A stretch of 40,150 bases of DNA. Source: Proluteimonas flavola. Its GTDB lineage: Bacteria; Pseudomonadota; Gammaproteobacteria; Xanthomonadales; Xanthomonadaceae. The stretch is taken from assembly GCF_021191705.1 (NCBI RefSeq), contig NZ_JAIWPU010000057.1, forward strand, positions 1 through 40,150. The letters are read 5' to 3'. Below the pieces are notes generated by a model. That model was not told where the DNA came from and ran no database searches. It worked only from the letters and a program-made list of their open reading frames with translations. The position numbers and the translations under genes were made by a program. This document shows positions 1 to 8,574 of this stretch, piece by piece (positions within the stretch are counted from its first letter, which is position 1; each line of letters opens with the position of its first letter).

Positions 1-1101
1 GACGCTTTCGGCACCCAGCGCCACGGCATATTCGCCGCTGGCCTCCGAGAATGCGCCGGCGGCCAGCGCATTGTCGGCGGTCGCCGACGCATTGAAGCCG
101 AGCGCGGTCGCGTTGTCGCCGATCGCGGACGCGCCACTGCCGAATGCCGACGCACCCTGCTCCAACGCCAGCGCGGCCGAGCCCACAGCGGTGCTGTAGT
201 CGCCATCCGCGGCTGCGCCCGAGCCGGCGGCGACGGCCTCTTCACCCGCTACCGCTGCCTCGCCCTCGCCGCTGGCCTTGAAGTAACGGCCGGTCTCCTC
301 GGCGATGTCGGCCACCGCTTCGAGCTGCGCGACGTTGACTGCGTCGGTGGCATTGATGCCCGCGGCGAGGTTCGTGATCCGTCGCGTCGCCGGTGCGCCG
401 CCGGCCCCGGTGCCATTGCCGAGCGAGACGGTGTCGGCCTCGCTGGCGATCGCGCCGTGGCCGAGCGCGACGCCGTTGGTCGCGGCTGCCTGAACGATCG
501 CCGCGCGCCCGATCGCGATGCCACCCGTCGACAGGGCCTGCGCGTTGAACCCGACCGCCGTGCTCTGCTGCGCACCCGCGCGCGCATTCGAACCCAGCGC
601 GGTAGCGCCAGTCTGCTGCGCATTCGCGCCGGCGCCGACGGCCGAGGCGTTGGCTGCGATGGCGCGTGCATTCGCGCCGACCGCGCTCGCGCTGGTGGCG
701 GTGGCCTGCGCCGATGGGCCGATGCCGATCGCGTTGGCGCCGGAGGCGAGCGTCGCGGCGCCCAACGCGACGGCCTGGGCGCCGGTTGCGCGCGCCTCTG
801 CACCGATCGCGACCGCATTGGTTCCGCTGGCGACCGCACTGCCGTCCACGACGCAGCGATCGATCAGCGGCCAATCGACCACGACGCAAGGCGCGGTGTC
901 GCCGATCGCGACCGACTGGGCGAACGCCGCCGGTGCCGCCAGTCCGAACAGAACCGCACCGAGCGCGATGGCCAGGCCCGATCGTGCCCGTCCCGCGACC
1001 GCACCGCTGCCGACACCGCCGCTGTCGCCGGTGGCGAATTCCGACGCGACAACGAGCTGCCCGAGCGAGCGGTTCCAGACTTTGCGATAGATGCGATTCA
1101 T
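1..1101 (-). CDS. YadA-like trimeric autotransporter adhesin, 5' part (C-terminus outside window)
   Basis: Reading from the ATG at 1101 gives 367 open codons to the window edge, so the C-terminal stalk and membrane anchor are missing. The N-terminus (MNRIYRKVWNRSLGQLVVASE) is an extended signal peptide region of the type used by trimeric autotransporters. It is followed by a hydrophobic core and a likely cleavage after APAAFA. The mature part consists of YadA/Hia-type head repeats with recurring AxAxG and AVALG motifs. A neck-type motif, DAVNVAQLEAV, near residue 240 is followed by a second run of head repeats. Such proteins are secreted by the type V route and mediate surface adhesion as trimers. 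An AAGGAA ribosome site lies just upstream. Odd: two cysteines lie shortly after the predicted cleavage site (TAPC and DRC), which is uncommon in this family. The family call is firm; the ligand is unknown. Confidence 0.9.
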   Translation of the reverse strand, partial: MNRIYRKVWNRSLGQLVVASEFATGDSGGVGSGAVAGRARSGLAIALGAVLFGLAAPAAFAQSVAIGDTAPCVVVDWPLIDRCVVDGSAVASGTNAVAIGAEARATGAQAVALGAATLASGANAIGIGPSAQATATSASAVGANARAIAANASAVGAGANAQQTGATALGSNARAGAQQSTAVGFNAQALSTGGIAIGRAAIVQAAATNGVALGHGAIASEADTVSLGNGTGAGGAPATRRITNLAAGINATDAVNVAQLEAVADIAEETGRYFKASGEGEAAVAGEEAVAAGSGAAADGDYSTAVGSAALALEQGASAFGSGASAIGDNATALGFNASATADNALAAGAFSEASGEYAVALGAESV

Positions 1102-1366
1102 CGAATTCAGTTCCTTGTCTCGTGGAATGCGGCAGCGCGCGTGGCAGGCCTCCCGGAAGCGGGATGCGCACAGGAGAGGATCGAGCGGGGAAGAGAGGAC
1201 GACCGCATCGCGACGGAAATCTGACGCATGGCGTGCTCGGGATCACATGGTCCGGTCAAAACTGAACGCCCCCTCAACCATTGCAACGTCGTCCGATACT
1301 CGACCTGACACATGACGTCAGTCAATACCCCTGATTCGCGATGACTGCCAATCAGCGCGCCCAGGA

Positions 1367-1385
1367 TGTGACGCTATTGGTCACA
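1367..1385. promoter_or_regulatory. Perfect inverted repeat, possible operator
   Basis: TGTGAC-7 nt-GTCACA is a perfect 6-bp inverted repeat. It resembles a CRP/Clp half-site pair (TGTGA, TCACA), but the arms are 9 nt apart instead of the canonical 6, so it should not be read as a standard Clp site. It lies about 265 bp upstream of the adhesin start, and no other gene start is nearby. Its function is unknown. Confidence 0.3.
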
Positions 1386-1548
1386 TTGATCGCGGAATGA
1401 CGAGATTCCGTCGCTGGCATTCACCTGAAAACGCGGTGTTACGGGCATGACACCGGGCGAATCGCCCGCTCCTTCTCAAGACCCGGGCGATGCATCCGTT
1501 GCGACCCACGCCCATATCGATAGATAAAAGCTATGGAAAATCACCAGG

Positions 1549-1576
1549 CAAAAAGAAGGCCCGCACATGGCGGGCC
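1549..1576 (-). terminator. Rho-independent terminator of purL
   Basis: On the minus strand the stem GGCCCGC / GCGGGCC with a 5-nt loop (1558-1576) is followed by a TTCTTTTT tract. It lies 30 bp after the purL stop codon and is oriented correctly for it. Confidence 0.85.
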
Positions 1577-1605
1577 TGTTCATCGTTGCAGCTGGATGCG
1601 TGGCA

Positions 1606-4600
1606 TCAGCCGAGATGCCGCCTTGCATTGCGGAACATCCGCAGCCACGGACTGTCTTCCGGCCAGTCGGCCGGCGCCCAGCTGAGGTTGGCCGTGCGCG
1701 GGGTGCGCTCGGGATGCGGCATCAGGATCGTCGCCCGGCCGTCGATCGAGGCGAGGCCGGCGACGGCGTCCTGGGAGCCGTTCGGATTGGCCGGGTAGGT
1801 CGTCGCCCGCCCGCTTCCGTCGACGTAGCGAAGCGCCACGGTCGCTGCGATCCGGTCGGCATCGCAGTCGAACTGCACGCGACCTTCGCCGTGGGCGATC
1901 GCCACCGGAATCCGCGAACCGGCCATGCCGGCGAAGAACAGCGACGGCGATGCCTCGACCTCGAGCAGTCCGAAACGCGCTTCGAACTGTTCGCTGCGGT
2001 TGCGCAGCAGGCGCGGCCAGTGCTGCGCGCCGGGGATGATCGGCTTGAGCTGCGCGAGCATCTGGCAGCCGTTGCACACGCCCAGCGAGAACGTGTCGCC
2101 GCGGGCGAAGAAGCTTTCGAACGCGGCCCGGAGTTCGGCGGTCTCGAGGATCGAGGTCGCCCAGCCGCGGCCCGCGCCGAGTACGTCGCCGTAGCTGAAG
2201 CCGCCGCAGGCGACCAGGCCCTGCATGGTCGCCAGGTCCACGCGGCCGGCGATGAGGTCGCTCATGTGCACGTCGATGGCGGCGAAGCCGGCGCGGTCGA
2301 ACGCCGAGGCCATCTCGATCTGGCCGTTGACGCCCTGCTCGCGCAGCACGGCGACCCTCGGCCGTGCGCCGGTCGCGATGTACGGCGGCCGCTCCTGCGC
2401 ATCCTGCGCCCGCGGCACTTGTACATCCATGTACGGCGCGGCCACGTCGTCGGCCGGATCGAAGTTCAGCACCGGTCGCATCGGCGGCGCATCGAAGCGA
2501 CGTGCGGAGGCGCGCTCTTCTGCGGCGCATTCGGGGTTGTCGCGCAAGGCCTGCATCGCATGCGTCACCGACCACCAGGCGTCGAACAACGCCTCCCATT
2601 TCCACTCGGCGAGCACATCCTCGCCGTCGAGCACGCGGATCGCATTCGCCGTCGTCGGGCGCGCGATGCGCTGGGCGCATTCGATCAGGCCATGGCGCGC
2701 GACGAGATCGGCGAACTCGGCACGGTCCTCGGCGGCGATCTGCACCACCGCGCCCAGTTCCTCGGAGAACAGCATGCGCAGGACATCGCGGTTGCGGTCG
2801 TCGCCCCAGCCTTCGAGATCGATGTCGAGGCCGACATGCGCGGTGAACGCCATCTCGCACAACGTGGCGAACGCACCGCCGTCGGAGCGGTCGTGATACG
2901 CCAGCAGAAGACCGGCCTCGCGCGCCTCGCAGATCAGCTCGAAGAACGCCTTCAGGCGCTCGGGCGCGTCGACATCGGGCACGGCGCCACCGAAGCCCTC
3001 GAAACACTGCGACAGCACCGAAGCACCGAGGCGCTGCTTGCCGGCGCCCAGGCCGATCAGCCACAGCTCGGTGTCGGGCTCGCGGCCGAGCAATGGCGTG
3101 AGCTGCGTGCGCACGTCGGGCACCGGCGCGAACGCAGTGACCACCAGCGAGACCGGCGAGACGACCTTGTGGGTACGGTGATTGGTCATTGGTGATTGGT
3201 GATTCGAAGAAGCGGAGCCGCTGGCGGCCGACGCAGCCTGCTTTTCTCCAATCACCAATTCCGAATCACCAATTACGGTTTCCTGCCACTGCGCCTGCAT
3301 CGACAGCGAGTCCTTGCCGACCGGAATCGCCAGGTCGATCGCCGGACACAGCTCCATCGCGACCGCGCGCACCGCATCGAACAGGCGCGCGTCCTCGCCT
3401 GGGTGGCCGGCCGCGGCCATCCAGTTCGCCGACAGCTTGACCCGGTGCAGGGTCTCGACGGGCGCGGCGCACAGATTGGTGATCGCCTCGCCCACGGCCA
3501 TGCGCGCGGCGGCGGCGGCGTCGATCAGCGCCAGCGGGCTGCGCTCGCCGATCGCCATCGCCTCGCCGGTGAAGCCCTCGAAACCGGACAGCGTGATCGC
3601 GCAATCGGCAACCGGCAGCTGCCACGGGCCGACCATCTGGTCGCGCGCGGTCAGGCCGCCGACGCTGCGGTCGCCGATCGTGACCAGGAACGACTTCGAC
3701 GCGACCGTCGGATGCGCAAGCACGCGCAGACCGGCTTCATGCAGATCGACGGCGCGGCTGTTGAGCGCCGGCCAACGATGCGGGGTGACGCGCTCGGTCT
3801 CGCGGTGCATCTTCGGCGGCTTGCCGAACAGCACGTCCATCGGGAGGTCGATTGGGTGAGAATGCGCCGCTTGCACGGCACTGCCGTGCGGCGCGTCCGA
3901 ACGCCCGGCGTGCTGCGCCGGACCGGATGCCTCAGCCGCGGCGAGTACGCCGTAGCCGACAGTCAGGTGTTCCTGCGCGGTGGCGACGCCCACGATCGCG
4001 ACCGGGCAGCGCTCGCGCGCGCAGATCGCTTCGAATTCTTCGACGCGGTCCTGCGGAATCCCGAGGACGTAACGTTCCTGCGACTCGTTGCACCACAGCT
4101 GCATCGGCGACAGCGACGGATCGTCGCTGGGCACGCGGTCGAGATCGATGATGCCGCCGACGCCGGAGTCGTGCAGCAGTTCGGGAATCGCGTTCGACAG
4201 GCCGCCCGCACCGACGTCGTGGAACCACAGGATCGGATTGCGGTCGCCGAGCGCCACGCAGCGGTCGATGACCTCCTGCACGCGGCGCTCCATTTCCGGG
4301 TTGTCGCGCTGCACCGAGGCGAAGTCGAGATCCTCTGCGCTCTCGCCCGAGGCCACCGAACTCGCTGCGCCGCCGCCCAGGCCGATCAGCATCGCCGGGC
4401 CGCCGAGCACCACAACCGCGTCGCCGGGCGAGAGCGTCTTCTTCTCGACCATCGCGCGGTCGATCGCGCCGAGGCCGCCGGCCAGCATGATCGGCTTGTC
4501 GTAGCCCCGGACCAGGCCGTCGTCGCCTTCGGCCAGTTCGAAACTGCGGAAGTAACCCAGCAGGTTCGGGCGGCCGAACTCGTTGTTGAACGCGGCGCCG

Positions 4601-5712
4601 CCGAGCGGGCCGTCGAGCATGATCTCGAGCGCCGGCGCCATGCGCGGATTCAGCGCGCGCGGCGCCTCCCACGGCTGCGGCAGCGTCGGAATGCGCAGGT
4701 GCGAGACCGAGAAACCGGTGAGGCCGGCCTTGGGCTTGCCGCCGCGGCCGGTCGCACCTTCGTCGCGGATCTCGCCGCCGGCGCCGGTGGCCGCGCCCGC
4801 GAACGGCGAGATCGCGGTCGGATGGTTGTGGGTCTCGACCTTGATGCAGAACGCGCTGTCGACCAGCGGTTCGCTGCGGTATTCGAACGACACCGGATCG
4901 GGCCGGAAGCGACGCGCCGGATAGCCTTCGACCACCGCGGCGTTGTCGCTGTAGGCCGACAGCGTGTGTTCGGGCGTGCTCGCATGCGTGTGGCGGATCA
5001 TGCCGAACAAGGACTGCGCGCGACCGTTGCGCTGCATGTCCTCGCCGTCGATGGTCCACGAGGCGTTGAAGATCTTGTGACGGCAGTGCTCGGAGTTCGC
5101 CTGCGCGAACATCATCAGCTCGACGTCGGCCGGATCGCGGCCCAGTGCGCCGAAGCGTTCGCGCAGGTAGGCGATCTCGTCGTCCGCCAGCGCCAGGCCG
5201 AGGCGGCGGTTGGCGGCATCGAGATCGTCGAGCGCGATGCGCTCGAGCGCGCCGCGTGCGGGCGTTGCGAACAGCGCGTCGGCGGCGTCCACGTCGTCGA
5301 GCAGCGACTGCGTCATCGGGTCGTGCAGCAGCTTCGAGACGGCCGCCTGGGTGGCCGCATCGTCCGGCCAGCCGGCCAGATCCAGGCGCAGGCCGCGCTC
5401 GACGCGGCGCACCGGCAGGCCGGCGCCGCGCAGCAGCTCGGTCGACTTGCTGGCCCAGGGCGAGATCGTGCCCAGCCGCGGCGAGACGTAGCGCGAGACC
5501 GCACCATCGACGCATGCCGGTCCGGGACCGGCATCGACCTCGAGGATGCGTCGCAGCGTGGCGTCGTCGGGCACCTGCCCGGCCTCGGCCTGGACGAAGT
5601 AGACATGCCAGGCGCCGGCGACAGAGAGCGCGGGCGACACCGACTGCAGACGTGCTTCAAGCCGTTCGCGGCGGAACGGCGACAGGGCCTGCTGGCCCTC
5701 GAGGACGATCAT
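1606..5712 (-). CDS. purL: Phosphoribosylformylglycinamidine synthase, single-chain PurL, with two repeat-derived insertions
   Basis: This 1368-residue enzyme makes FGAM from FGAR, glutamine and ATP in cytoplasmic purine synthesis. In order it has an N-terminal PurS-like part, a linker, two AIR-synthase-type halves ([20 protein letters not shown] in the first) and a C-terminal class I glutaminase. The glutaminase has its nucleophile cysteine in [10 protein letters not shown] and a His/Glu in PHPER. The start MIVLEGQQ matches the family, and a TACAAT -10 box lies about 30 bp upstream. The frame stays open upstream to beyond 6900, but that part crosses dsbC and is not coding. Odd: residues about 598-620 and 813-845 are encoded by DNA matching repeats found between genes elsewhere in the window. 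Both lie between conserved blocks (before [17 protein letters not shown], and between SMQAQWQ and [10 protein letters not shown]). The frame is intact, so the enzyme is probably functional. Confidence 0.97.
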   Translation of the reverse strand: MIVLEGQQALSPFRRERLEARLQSVSPALSVAGAWHVYFVQAEAGQVPDDATLRRILEVDAGPGPACVDGAVSRYVSPRLGTISPWASKSTELLRGAGLPVRRVERGLRLDLAGWPDDAATQAAVSKLLHDPMTQSLLDDVDAADALFATPARGALERIALDDLDAANRRLGLALADDEIAYLRERFGALGRDPADVELMMFAQANSEHCRHKIFNASWTIDGEDMQRNGRAQSLFGMIRHTHASTPEHTLSAYSDNAAVVEGYPARRFRPDPVSFEYRSEPLVDSAFCIKVETHNHPTAISPFAGAATGAGGEIRDEGATGRGGKPKAGLTGFSVSHLRIPTLPQPWEAPRALNPRMAPALEIMLDGPLGGAAFNNEFGRPNLLGYFRSFELAEGDDGLVRGYDKPIMLAGGLGAIDRAMVEKKTLSPGDAVVVLGGPAMLIGLGGGAASSVASGESAEDLDFASVQRDNPEMERRVQEVIDRCVALGDRNPILWFHDVGAGGLSNAIPELLHDSGVGGIIDLDRVPSDDPSLSPMQLWCNESQERYVLGIPQDRVEEFEAICARERCPVAIVGVATAQEHLTVGYGVLAAAEASGPAQHAGRSDAPHGSAVQAAHSHPIDLPMDVLFGKPPKMHRETERVTPHRWPALNSRAVDLHEAGLRVLAHPTVASKSFLVTIGDRSVGGLTARDQMVGPWQLPVADCAITLSGFEGFTGEAMAIGERSPLALIDAAAAARMAVGEAITNLCAAPVETLHRVKLSANWMAAAGHPGEDARLFDAVRAVAMELCPAIDLAIPVGKDSLSMQAQWQETVIGDSELVIGEKQAASAASGSASSNHQSPMTNHRTHKVVSPVSLVVTAFAPVPDVRTQLTPLLGREPDTELWLIGLGAGKQRLGASVLSQCFEGFGGAVPDVDAPERLKAFFELICEAREAGLLLAYHDRSDGGAFATLCEMAFTAHVGLDIDLEGWGDDRNRDVLRMLFSEELGAVVQIAAEDRAEFADLVARHGLIECAQRIARPTTANAIRVLDGEDVLAEWKWEALFDAWWSVTHAMQALRDNPECAAEERASARRFDAPPMRPVLNFDPADDVAAPYMDVQVPRAQDAQERPPYIATGARPRVAVLREQGVNGQIEMASAFDRAGFAAIDVHMSDLIAGRVDLATMQGLVACGGFSYGDVLGAGRGWATSILETAELRAAFESFFARGDTFSLGVCNGCQMLAQLKPIIPGAQHWPRLLRNRSEQFEARFGLLEVEASPSLFFAGMAGSRIPVAIAHGEGRVQFDCDADRIAATVALRYVDGSGRATTYPANPNGSQDAVAGLASIDGRATILMPHPERTPRTANLSWAPADWPEDSPWLRMFRNARRHLG
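3178..3276. repeat. Inverted-arm repeat (GTGATTGGTGATT family) read in frame inside purL
   Basis: Left arm: GTGATTGGTCATTGGTGATT (from 3178). Right arm: CCAATCACCAATTCCGAATC (from 3248). They flank a core ending in tgcttttc. The same arm and core pattern occurs between pepA and holC at 12717-12816. In purL it encodes about 33 residues rich in Ser, Ala, Asn and His, without breaking the frame. Confidence 0.8.
3851..3925 (+). repeat. Two-hairpin structured repeat inside purL
   Basis: This is a divergent copy of the element found after xerD and lptG, here antisense to purL. Hairpin 1 is GCGCC / GGCGC with a GCTT bulge, an inner stem GCACGGC / GCCGTGC and an ACT loop (3864-3894). Hairpin 2 is CCGGCG / CGCCGG with a 5-nt loop (3905-3921). 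The bulge and loop of hairpin 1 match the xerD copy, and stem bases differ in pairs. It encodes about 23 extra PurL residues. Confidence 0.75.
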
Positions 5713-5742
5713 GTCCGGGGAAACCGTATTCCAGGGCCGGCC

Positions 5743-5748
5743 ATTGTA
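5743..5748 (-). promoter_or_regulatory. Likely -10 box of purL
   Basis: On the minus strand GGCTACAAT gives a -10 hexamer TACAAT about 30 bp upstream of the purL ATG. No clear -35 hexamer was found at 17 bp spacing, so this rests on the -10 match and position alone. Confidence 0.45.
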
Positions 5749-5801
5749 GCCAATGGCCGCGCCCGCCGCCCCAACGATCGCTGTGCGCGGGGCGTGTTCG
5801 C

Positions 5802-6611
5802 TCAGCGACTGCCGCCCGCGGCCTCGCCATCGAGGCGCTGCAGCGCTTCGAGCAGTTGCTCGGGCGGCATGTAGCCGGGCATCTGGGTGCCGTCGGCGGC
5901 GACGATCATCGGCGTACCGGTCAGGCCGGCGCGCTGGCCGAGCGCGTAATGCGCGGCGACCGGGTTTTCGCAGGTCTTCGACTCGACGCGGCGGCCGGCC
6001 TTGGCATCGGTCAGCGCCCGCTTGCGGTCGCTGGCGCACCAGACCGATTCCATCAGGCGGAAATCGTCGCTGCCCGGACCCATGCGCGGATACGCCAGGT
6101 ACTCGATCGCGATGCCGCGCTTGTTGTACTCGGCGATCTCCTCGTGCAGGCGACGGCAGTAGCCGCACTCGACATCGGTGAACACCGAGACCGTGTACTT
6201 CGGATCGGCCGGCGCGAAGATGATGCGCTGGTCTTCCGGCACCTCGGACAGCAGCCGCTGGCGCAGCTTCGACAGGCCGGCCTGACTCAGATCGCGCTTC
6301 TCGCGCGCATCGAACAGGCTGCCCTGCAGCACGTAGCGGCCGTCGTTGCTGACGTAGAGCACCTGGCCGGAGACCACGACTTCCTGGAAACCCGGCAGCG
6401 GCGCATCGGACACGCTTTCGATCGACACGCGCGGGTTGATCGACAGGATCGCATCGCGCGCCTCGGCGGCCGGCGAGCCTGCCGGCGCCTCGATCGCGGC
6501 CGGTGCCGGCGTTGCGGGCGTAGCGGCCGCGGCGGTGTCCGACGCACCCGGGTTCTGGGCACAGGCGGACAGGCTGAAGGCGCCAAGCAGCGCGAACACG
6601 TATCGCTTCAT
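5802..6611 (-). CDS. dsbC: Thiol:disulfide interchange protein DsbC, lipoprotein form
   Basis: The 269-residue product is a disulfide isomerase that reshuffles wrong disulfides in the cell envelope. Residues 1-17 form a lipoprotein signal with lipobox LSAC (Cys17), followed by an Ala/Pro/Thr-rich linker. A DsbC N-terminal dimerisation region spans about 50-115. The thioredoxin fold has the active site CGYC at 149-152 and the cis-proline region TGTPM further on. A second cysteine pair (WCAS and KTCENP) matches the structural disulfide of the family. The start is the only in-frame ATG before the lipobox signal. The gene lies 89 bp upstream of purL on the same strand but has no functional link to it. 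The lipobox predicts membrane tethering, unlike the soluble E. coli protein; whether it acts mainly as isomerase or reductant is inferred from the family. Confidence 0.92.
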   Translation of the reverse strand: MKRYVFALLGAFSLSACAQNPGASDTAAAATPATPAPAAIEAPAGSPAAEARDAILSINPRVSIESVSDAPLPGFQEVVVSGQVLYVSNDGRYVLQGSLFDAREKRDLSQAGLSKLRQRLLSEVPEDQRIIFAPADPKYTVSVFTDVECGYCRRLHEEIAEYNKRGIAIEYLAYPRMGPGSDDFRLMESVWCASDRKRALTDAKAGRRVESKTCENPVAAHYALGQRAGLTGTPMIVAADGTQMPGYMPPEQLLEALQRLDGEAAGGSR

Positions 6612-6710
6612 CGAATCTGACGGCCAAGAGCGGGCGATCCCGGGGGCAGCCATTCTGGCATGAAGGCGCCTGGCGGGTTTGCGGGTGCGGGGCAAGCGGG
6701 CTCTGCGCTC

Positions 6711-7010
6711 GGCGCACCCGCGCGGCTGCCTTCGAAGCGCCATCGGCCGTGCGTTCCGGCGCGCGTCCGGCCTCGCGAAGCACGCGAGGCGTTCGGCGCA
6801 CCCGCGCGGCTGCCTTCGAAGCGCCATCGGCCGTGCGTTCCGGCGCGCGTCCGGCCTCGCGAAGCACGCGAGGCGTTCGGCGCACCCGCGCGGCTGCCTT
6901 TCGAAGCGCCATCGGCTGTGCGTTCCGGCGCGCGTCCGGCCTCGCGAAGCACGCGAGGCGTTCGGCGCACCCGCGCGGCAGTGCCGCGCAAGCGGGTGCG
7001 CCTCACCCAC
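6711..7010 (-). repeat. Tandem 84-bp repeat array ending in the two-hairpin element at the xerD stop
   Basis: Three near-identical units begin at 6711, 6795 and 6879 (84, 84 and 85 bp; the last has one extra T), followed at 6964 by a terminal copy. Each unit contains the hairpin CCTCGCG / CGCGAGG. The terminal copy adds the stem GGCGCACCC / GGGTGCGCC with an inner GCGCGGC / GCCGCGC stem (6964-7002). The outer stem directly abuts the xerD stop codon at 7003-7005. The array fills most of the 391-bp gap between dsbC and xerD. No gene was found in it. Confidence 0.85.
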
Positions 7011-7989
7011 GTGGATGGTGGGTGGCGTGCAGGCGCTTGAGGTGTTCGCGGGCGACCAGGGTGTAGATCTGCGTCGTCGACAGCGAGCTGTGGCCGAGCA
7101 GCATCTGCAGTGCGCGCAGGTCGGCACCGTGGTTGAGCAGGTGGGTGGCGAAGCTGTGGCGCAGGCCGTGCGGGCTGATGCGGGCGGGGTCGATGCCGGC
7201 CGCGGCGGCGTGACCTTTCACCAGCACCCAGAACTGTTGCCGGCTCATCGCGGCGCGGCGCGCCGTCAGGAACAACGGGGTATCGCCGGCGGCGTCGCGC
7301 GCGGGCCCCTTGCCGCCGGCGAGCGTGGGCCGGGCGTCGTCGAGGTACCGCTGCAACCAGTGTTGCGCCTCTTCGCCGAGCGGCACGAGGCGCGTGCGCT
7401 CACCCTTGCCGGTCACGCGTAATGCGCCCTGACGCAGGTTGACGCCGTTCGCCGGCAGATCGACCAGTTCGCTGACGCGCAGGCCGCAGGCGTACATCAG
7501 TTCCAGCATCGTGCGGTCGCGCAGGCCGTCGACGCTGGCGGTGTCGGGCGCGCCGAGCAGTGCATCGATCTCCGACTCGCCCAGCGCCTTGGGCAGCGAC
7601 CGTGGCAGCTTCGGTGGGTCGAGCAATGCGGTGGGATCGTCGACGCGTCCATGGCGGCGCTGGCGATGCGCGAAGAACGCACGCAGTGCGGACAGCAGGC
7701 GCGCGTTGCTGCGTGGCGACCAGCCGTGGCGGGTGCGCCAGGCGAGATGTTCGAACAGGGCGACGCGATCCGCGTGCGCAATCCCGCCATCGCGGCCATC
7801 GCGCCAGCGCGCGAGGCCCTCGAGATCGCGCCGGTACGCGGCCGCGGTCTGGTTGGCGATGCCGTGCTCGGCCCAGAACGCGTCGAGAAACCCCTCGATG
7901 TCGCGACGGTCCTCATCGCGCAAGGGCGGCAGAGCGACCGCGAGCGCGCGGCGTTCGGCGGGCGTGGACGTGGTGGTGCGGCTGGACAT
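7003..7989 (-). CDS. xerD: Site-specific tyrosine recombinase XerD
   Basis: XerD works with XerC at dif to resolve chromosome dimers before division, under FtsK control. The 328-residue protein has an N-terminal core-binding domain (about 25-115) and a C-terminal catalytic domain. All tyrosine-recombinase residues are visible: Arg171 in CGLRVSEL, Lys195 in TGKGER, His274 and Arg277 in HGLRHSF, His300 in LGHSS and the nucleophile Tyr309 in TTQIYT. The C-terminus HATHHPRG is typical for XerD. Length and order fit a housekeeping Xer protein rather than an integrase of a mobile element, and nothing mobile flanks it. Its TGA stop belongs to the GGGTGA end of the adjacent structured repeat. Confidence 0.95.
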   Translation of the reverse strand: MSSRTTTSTPAERRALAVALPPLRDEDRRDIEGFLDAFWAEHGIANQTAAAYRRDLEGLARWRDGRDGGIAHADRVALFEHLAWRTRHGWSPRSNARLLSALRAFFAHRQRRHGRVDDPTALLDPPKLPRSLPKALGESEIDALLGAPDTASVDGLRDRTMLELMYACGLRVSELVDLPANGVNLRQGALRVTGKGERTRLVPLGEEAQHWLQRYLDDARPTLAGGKGPARDAAGDTPLFLTARRAAMSRQQFWVLVKGHAAAAGIDPARISPHGLRHSFATHLLNHGADLRALQMLLGHSSLSTTQIYTLVAREHLKRLHATHHPRG

Positions 7990-8020
7990 CGGTGCCAGCT
8001 TAGACGGTCGAGGCTGCGGC

Positions 8021-8026
8021 TATGCT
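8021..8026 (+). promoter_or_regulatory. Candidate -10 box, possibly giving a leaderless RDD mRNA
   Basis: TATGCT lies 6 nt before the ATG at 8033, and no Shine-Dalgarno sequence fits between them. If used as a -10 hexamer, the transcript would start at or near the start codon. The -35 region is not clear. Confidence 0.35.
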
Positions 8027-8032
8027 TTGCCG

Positions 8033-8518
8033 ATGTCCGACGCCCCTGCCACGCCACCCGCCCCGCCCCGCCCGTGGATCGGCTGGCGTCTGCTGGCGAT
8101 GCTCTACGACCTGTGGCCGGTGCTGGCCTTGTGGTTCGCGACCGCGCTGCCGTTTGTCCTGATCGATGCATTCGTCGCCGGCGATGTCCACCACAACATC
8201 GGTCCGTTCAGTTCGATGCAATGGCTGTTGTGGGCGGTCTGCTGGGGCGTCGCCGGCCTATACGCGGTGATCAGCTGGCGCAATGGGGGGCAGACGCTGG
8301 GGATGCGGCCCTGGCGATTGCGCGTACGCGCGTTCGATGGAGGACGCGCATCGACGCGGGCCTTGTGGGTGCGGTTCGGTGTGGCCACGCTTTCGCTGCT
8401 GGCCGGCGGCCTGGGGTTCTGGTGGGCGTGGGTCGATCGCGAGCGGCTGACCTGGCACGACCGGGCGAGCGGGACGCGGGTGGTGCGGGAGGCGAAGCTG
8501 GGATCGGGGGGCGGGTGA
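8033..8518 (+). CDS. RDD family membrane protein
   Basis: The 161-residue protein has an RDD-type arrangement. A short proline-rich N-terminus leads into RLLAMLYDLWPVLALWF, where the first membrane helix carries the conserved Arg and Asp. A second helix follows near 60-80 (WLLWAVCWGVAGLYAVI), and a third near 120-140. The loop motif GGQTLGMRPWRLRV is typical of the family. RDD proteins are small inner-membrane proteins; some have been linked to ion exchange, but no function can be assigned here. The start at 8033 is supported by the family N-terminus and by the nearby -10-like box. The gene is convergent with lptG and in related genomes commonly sits in this xerD-lptFG region (recalled, not checked). 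Confidence 0.85.
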   Translation: MSDAPATPPAPPRPWIGWRLLAMLYDLWPVLALWFATALPFVLIDAFVAGDVHHNIGPFSSMQWLLWAVCWGVAGLYAVISWRNGGQTLGMRPWRLRVRAFDGGRASTRALWVRFGVATLSLLAGGLGFWWAWVDRERLTWHDRASGTRVVREAKLGSGGG

Positions 8519-8574
8519 TCTGCGACGCCAAGGAGCGCGGGCCATGGACCGAGTACCGCCTGGATATCCAACGT

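Larger units (their letters stand above)
1102..1605. other. Intergenic region between adhesin gene and purL
   Basis: No convincing gene lies here; short open frames have no family resemblance. The region carries the adhesin leader on the minus strand, an 8-bp palindrome TGACGTCA (1313-1320), an inverted repeat at 1367-1385, a small GGGCGA-atc-GCCC hairpin near 1456, and the purL terminator at 1549-1576. It is more AT-rich than the flanking genes. Confidence 0.6.

Noticed and set aside
1367..1385. Canonical CRP/Clp binding site
   Set aside because: The half-sites are separated by 9 instead of 6 nt, which would place them on different faces of the helix.
3196..5874. Open frame of 892 codons antisense to purL
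   Set aside because: It follows from the GC-rich codon use of purL on the other strand; the product is Arg/Gln/His-rich with no family pattern.
5713..6912. Upstream extension of the purL frame, which would add 400 residues
   Set aside because: It overlaps dsbC in another frame and translates the 84-bp tandem repeats; the purL family start and a -10 box fit 5712.
6711..6963. Tandem 84-bp units as a CRISPR array
   Set aside because: The units are contiguous, with no variable spacers between conserved short repeats, and no cas genes are nearby.
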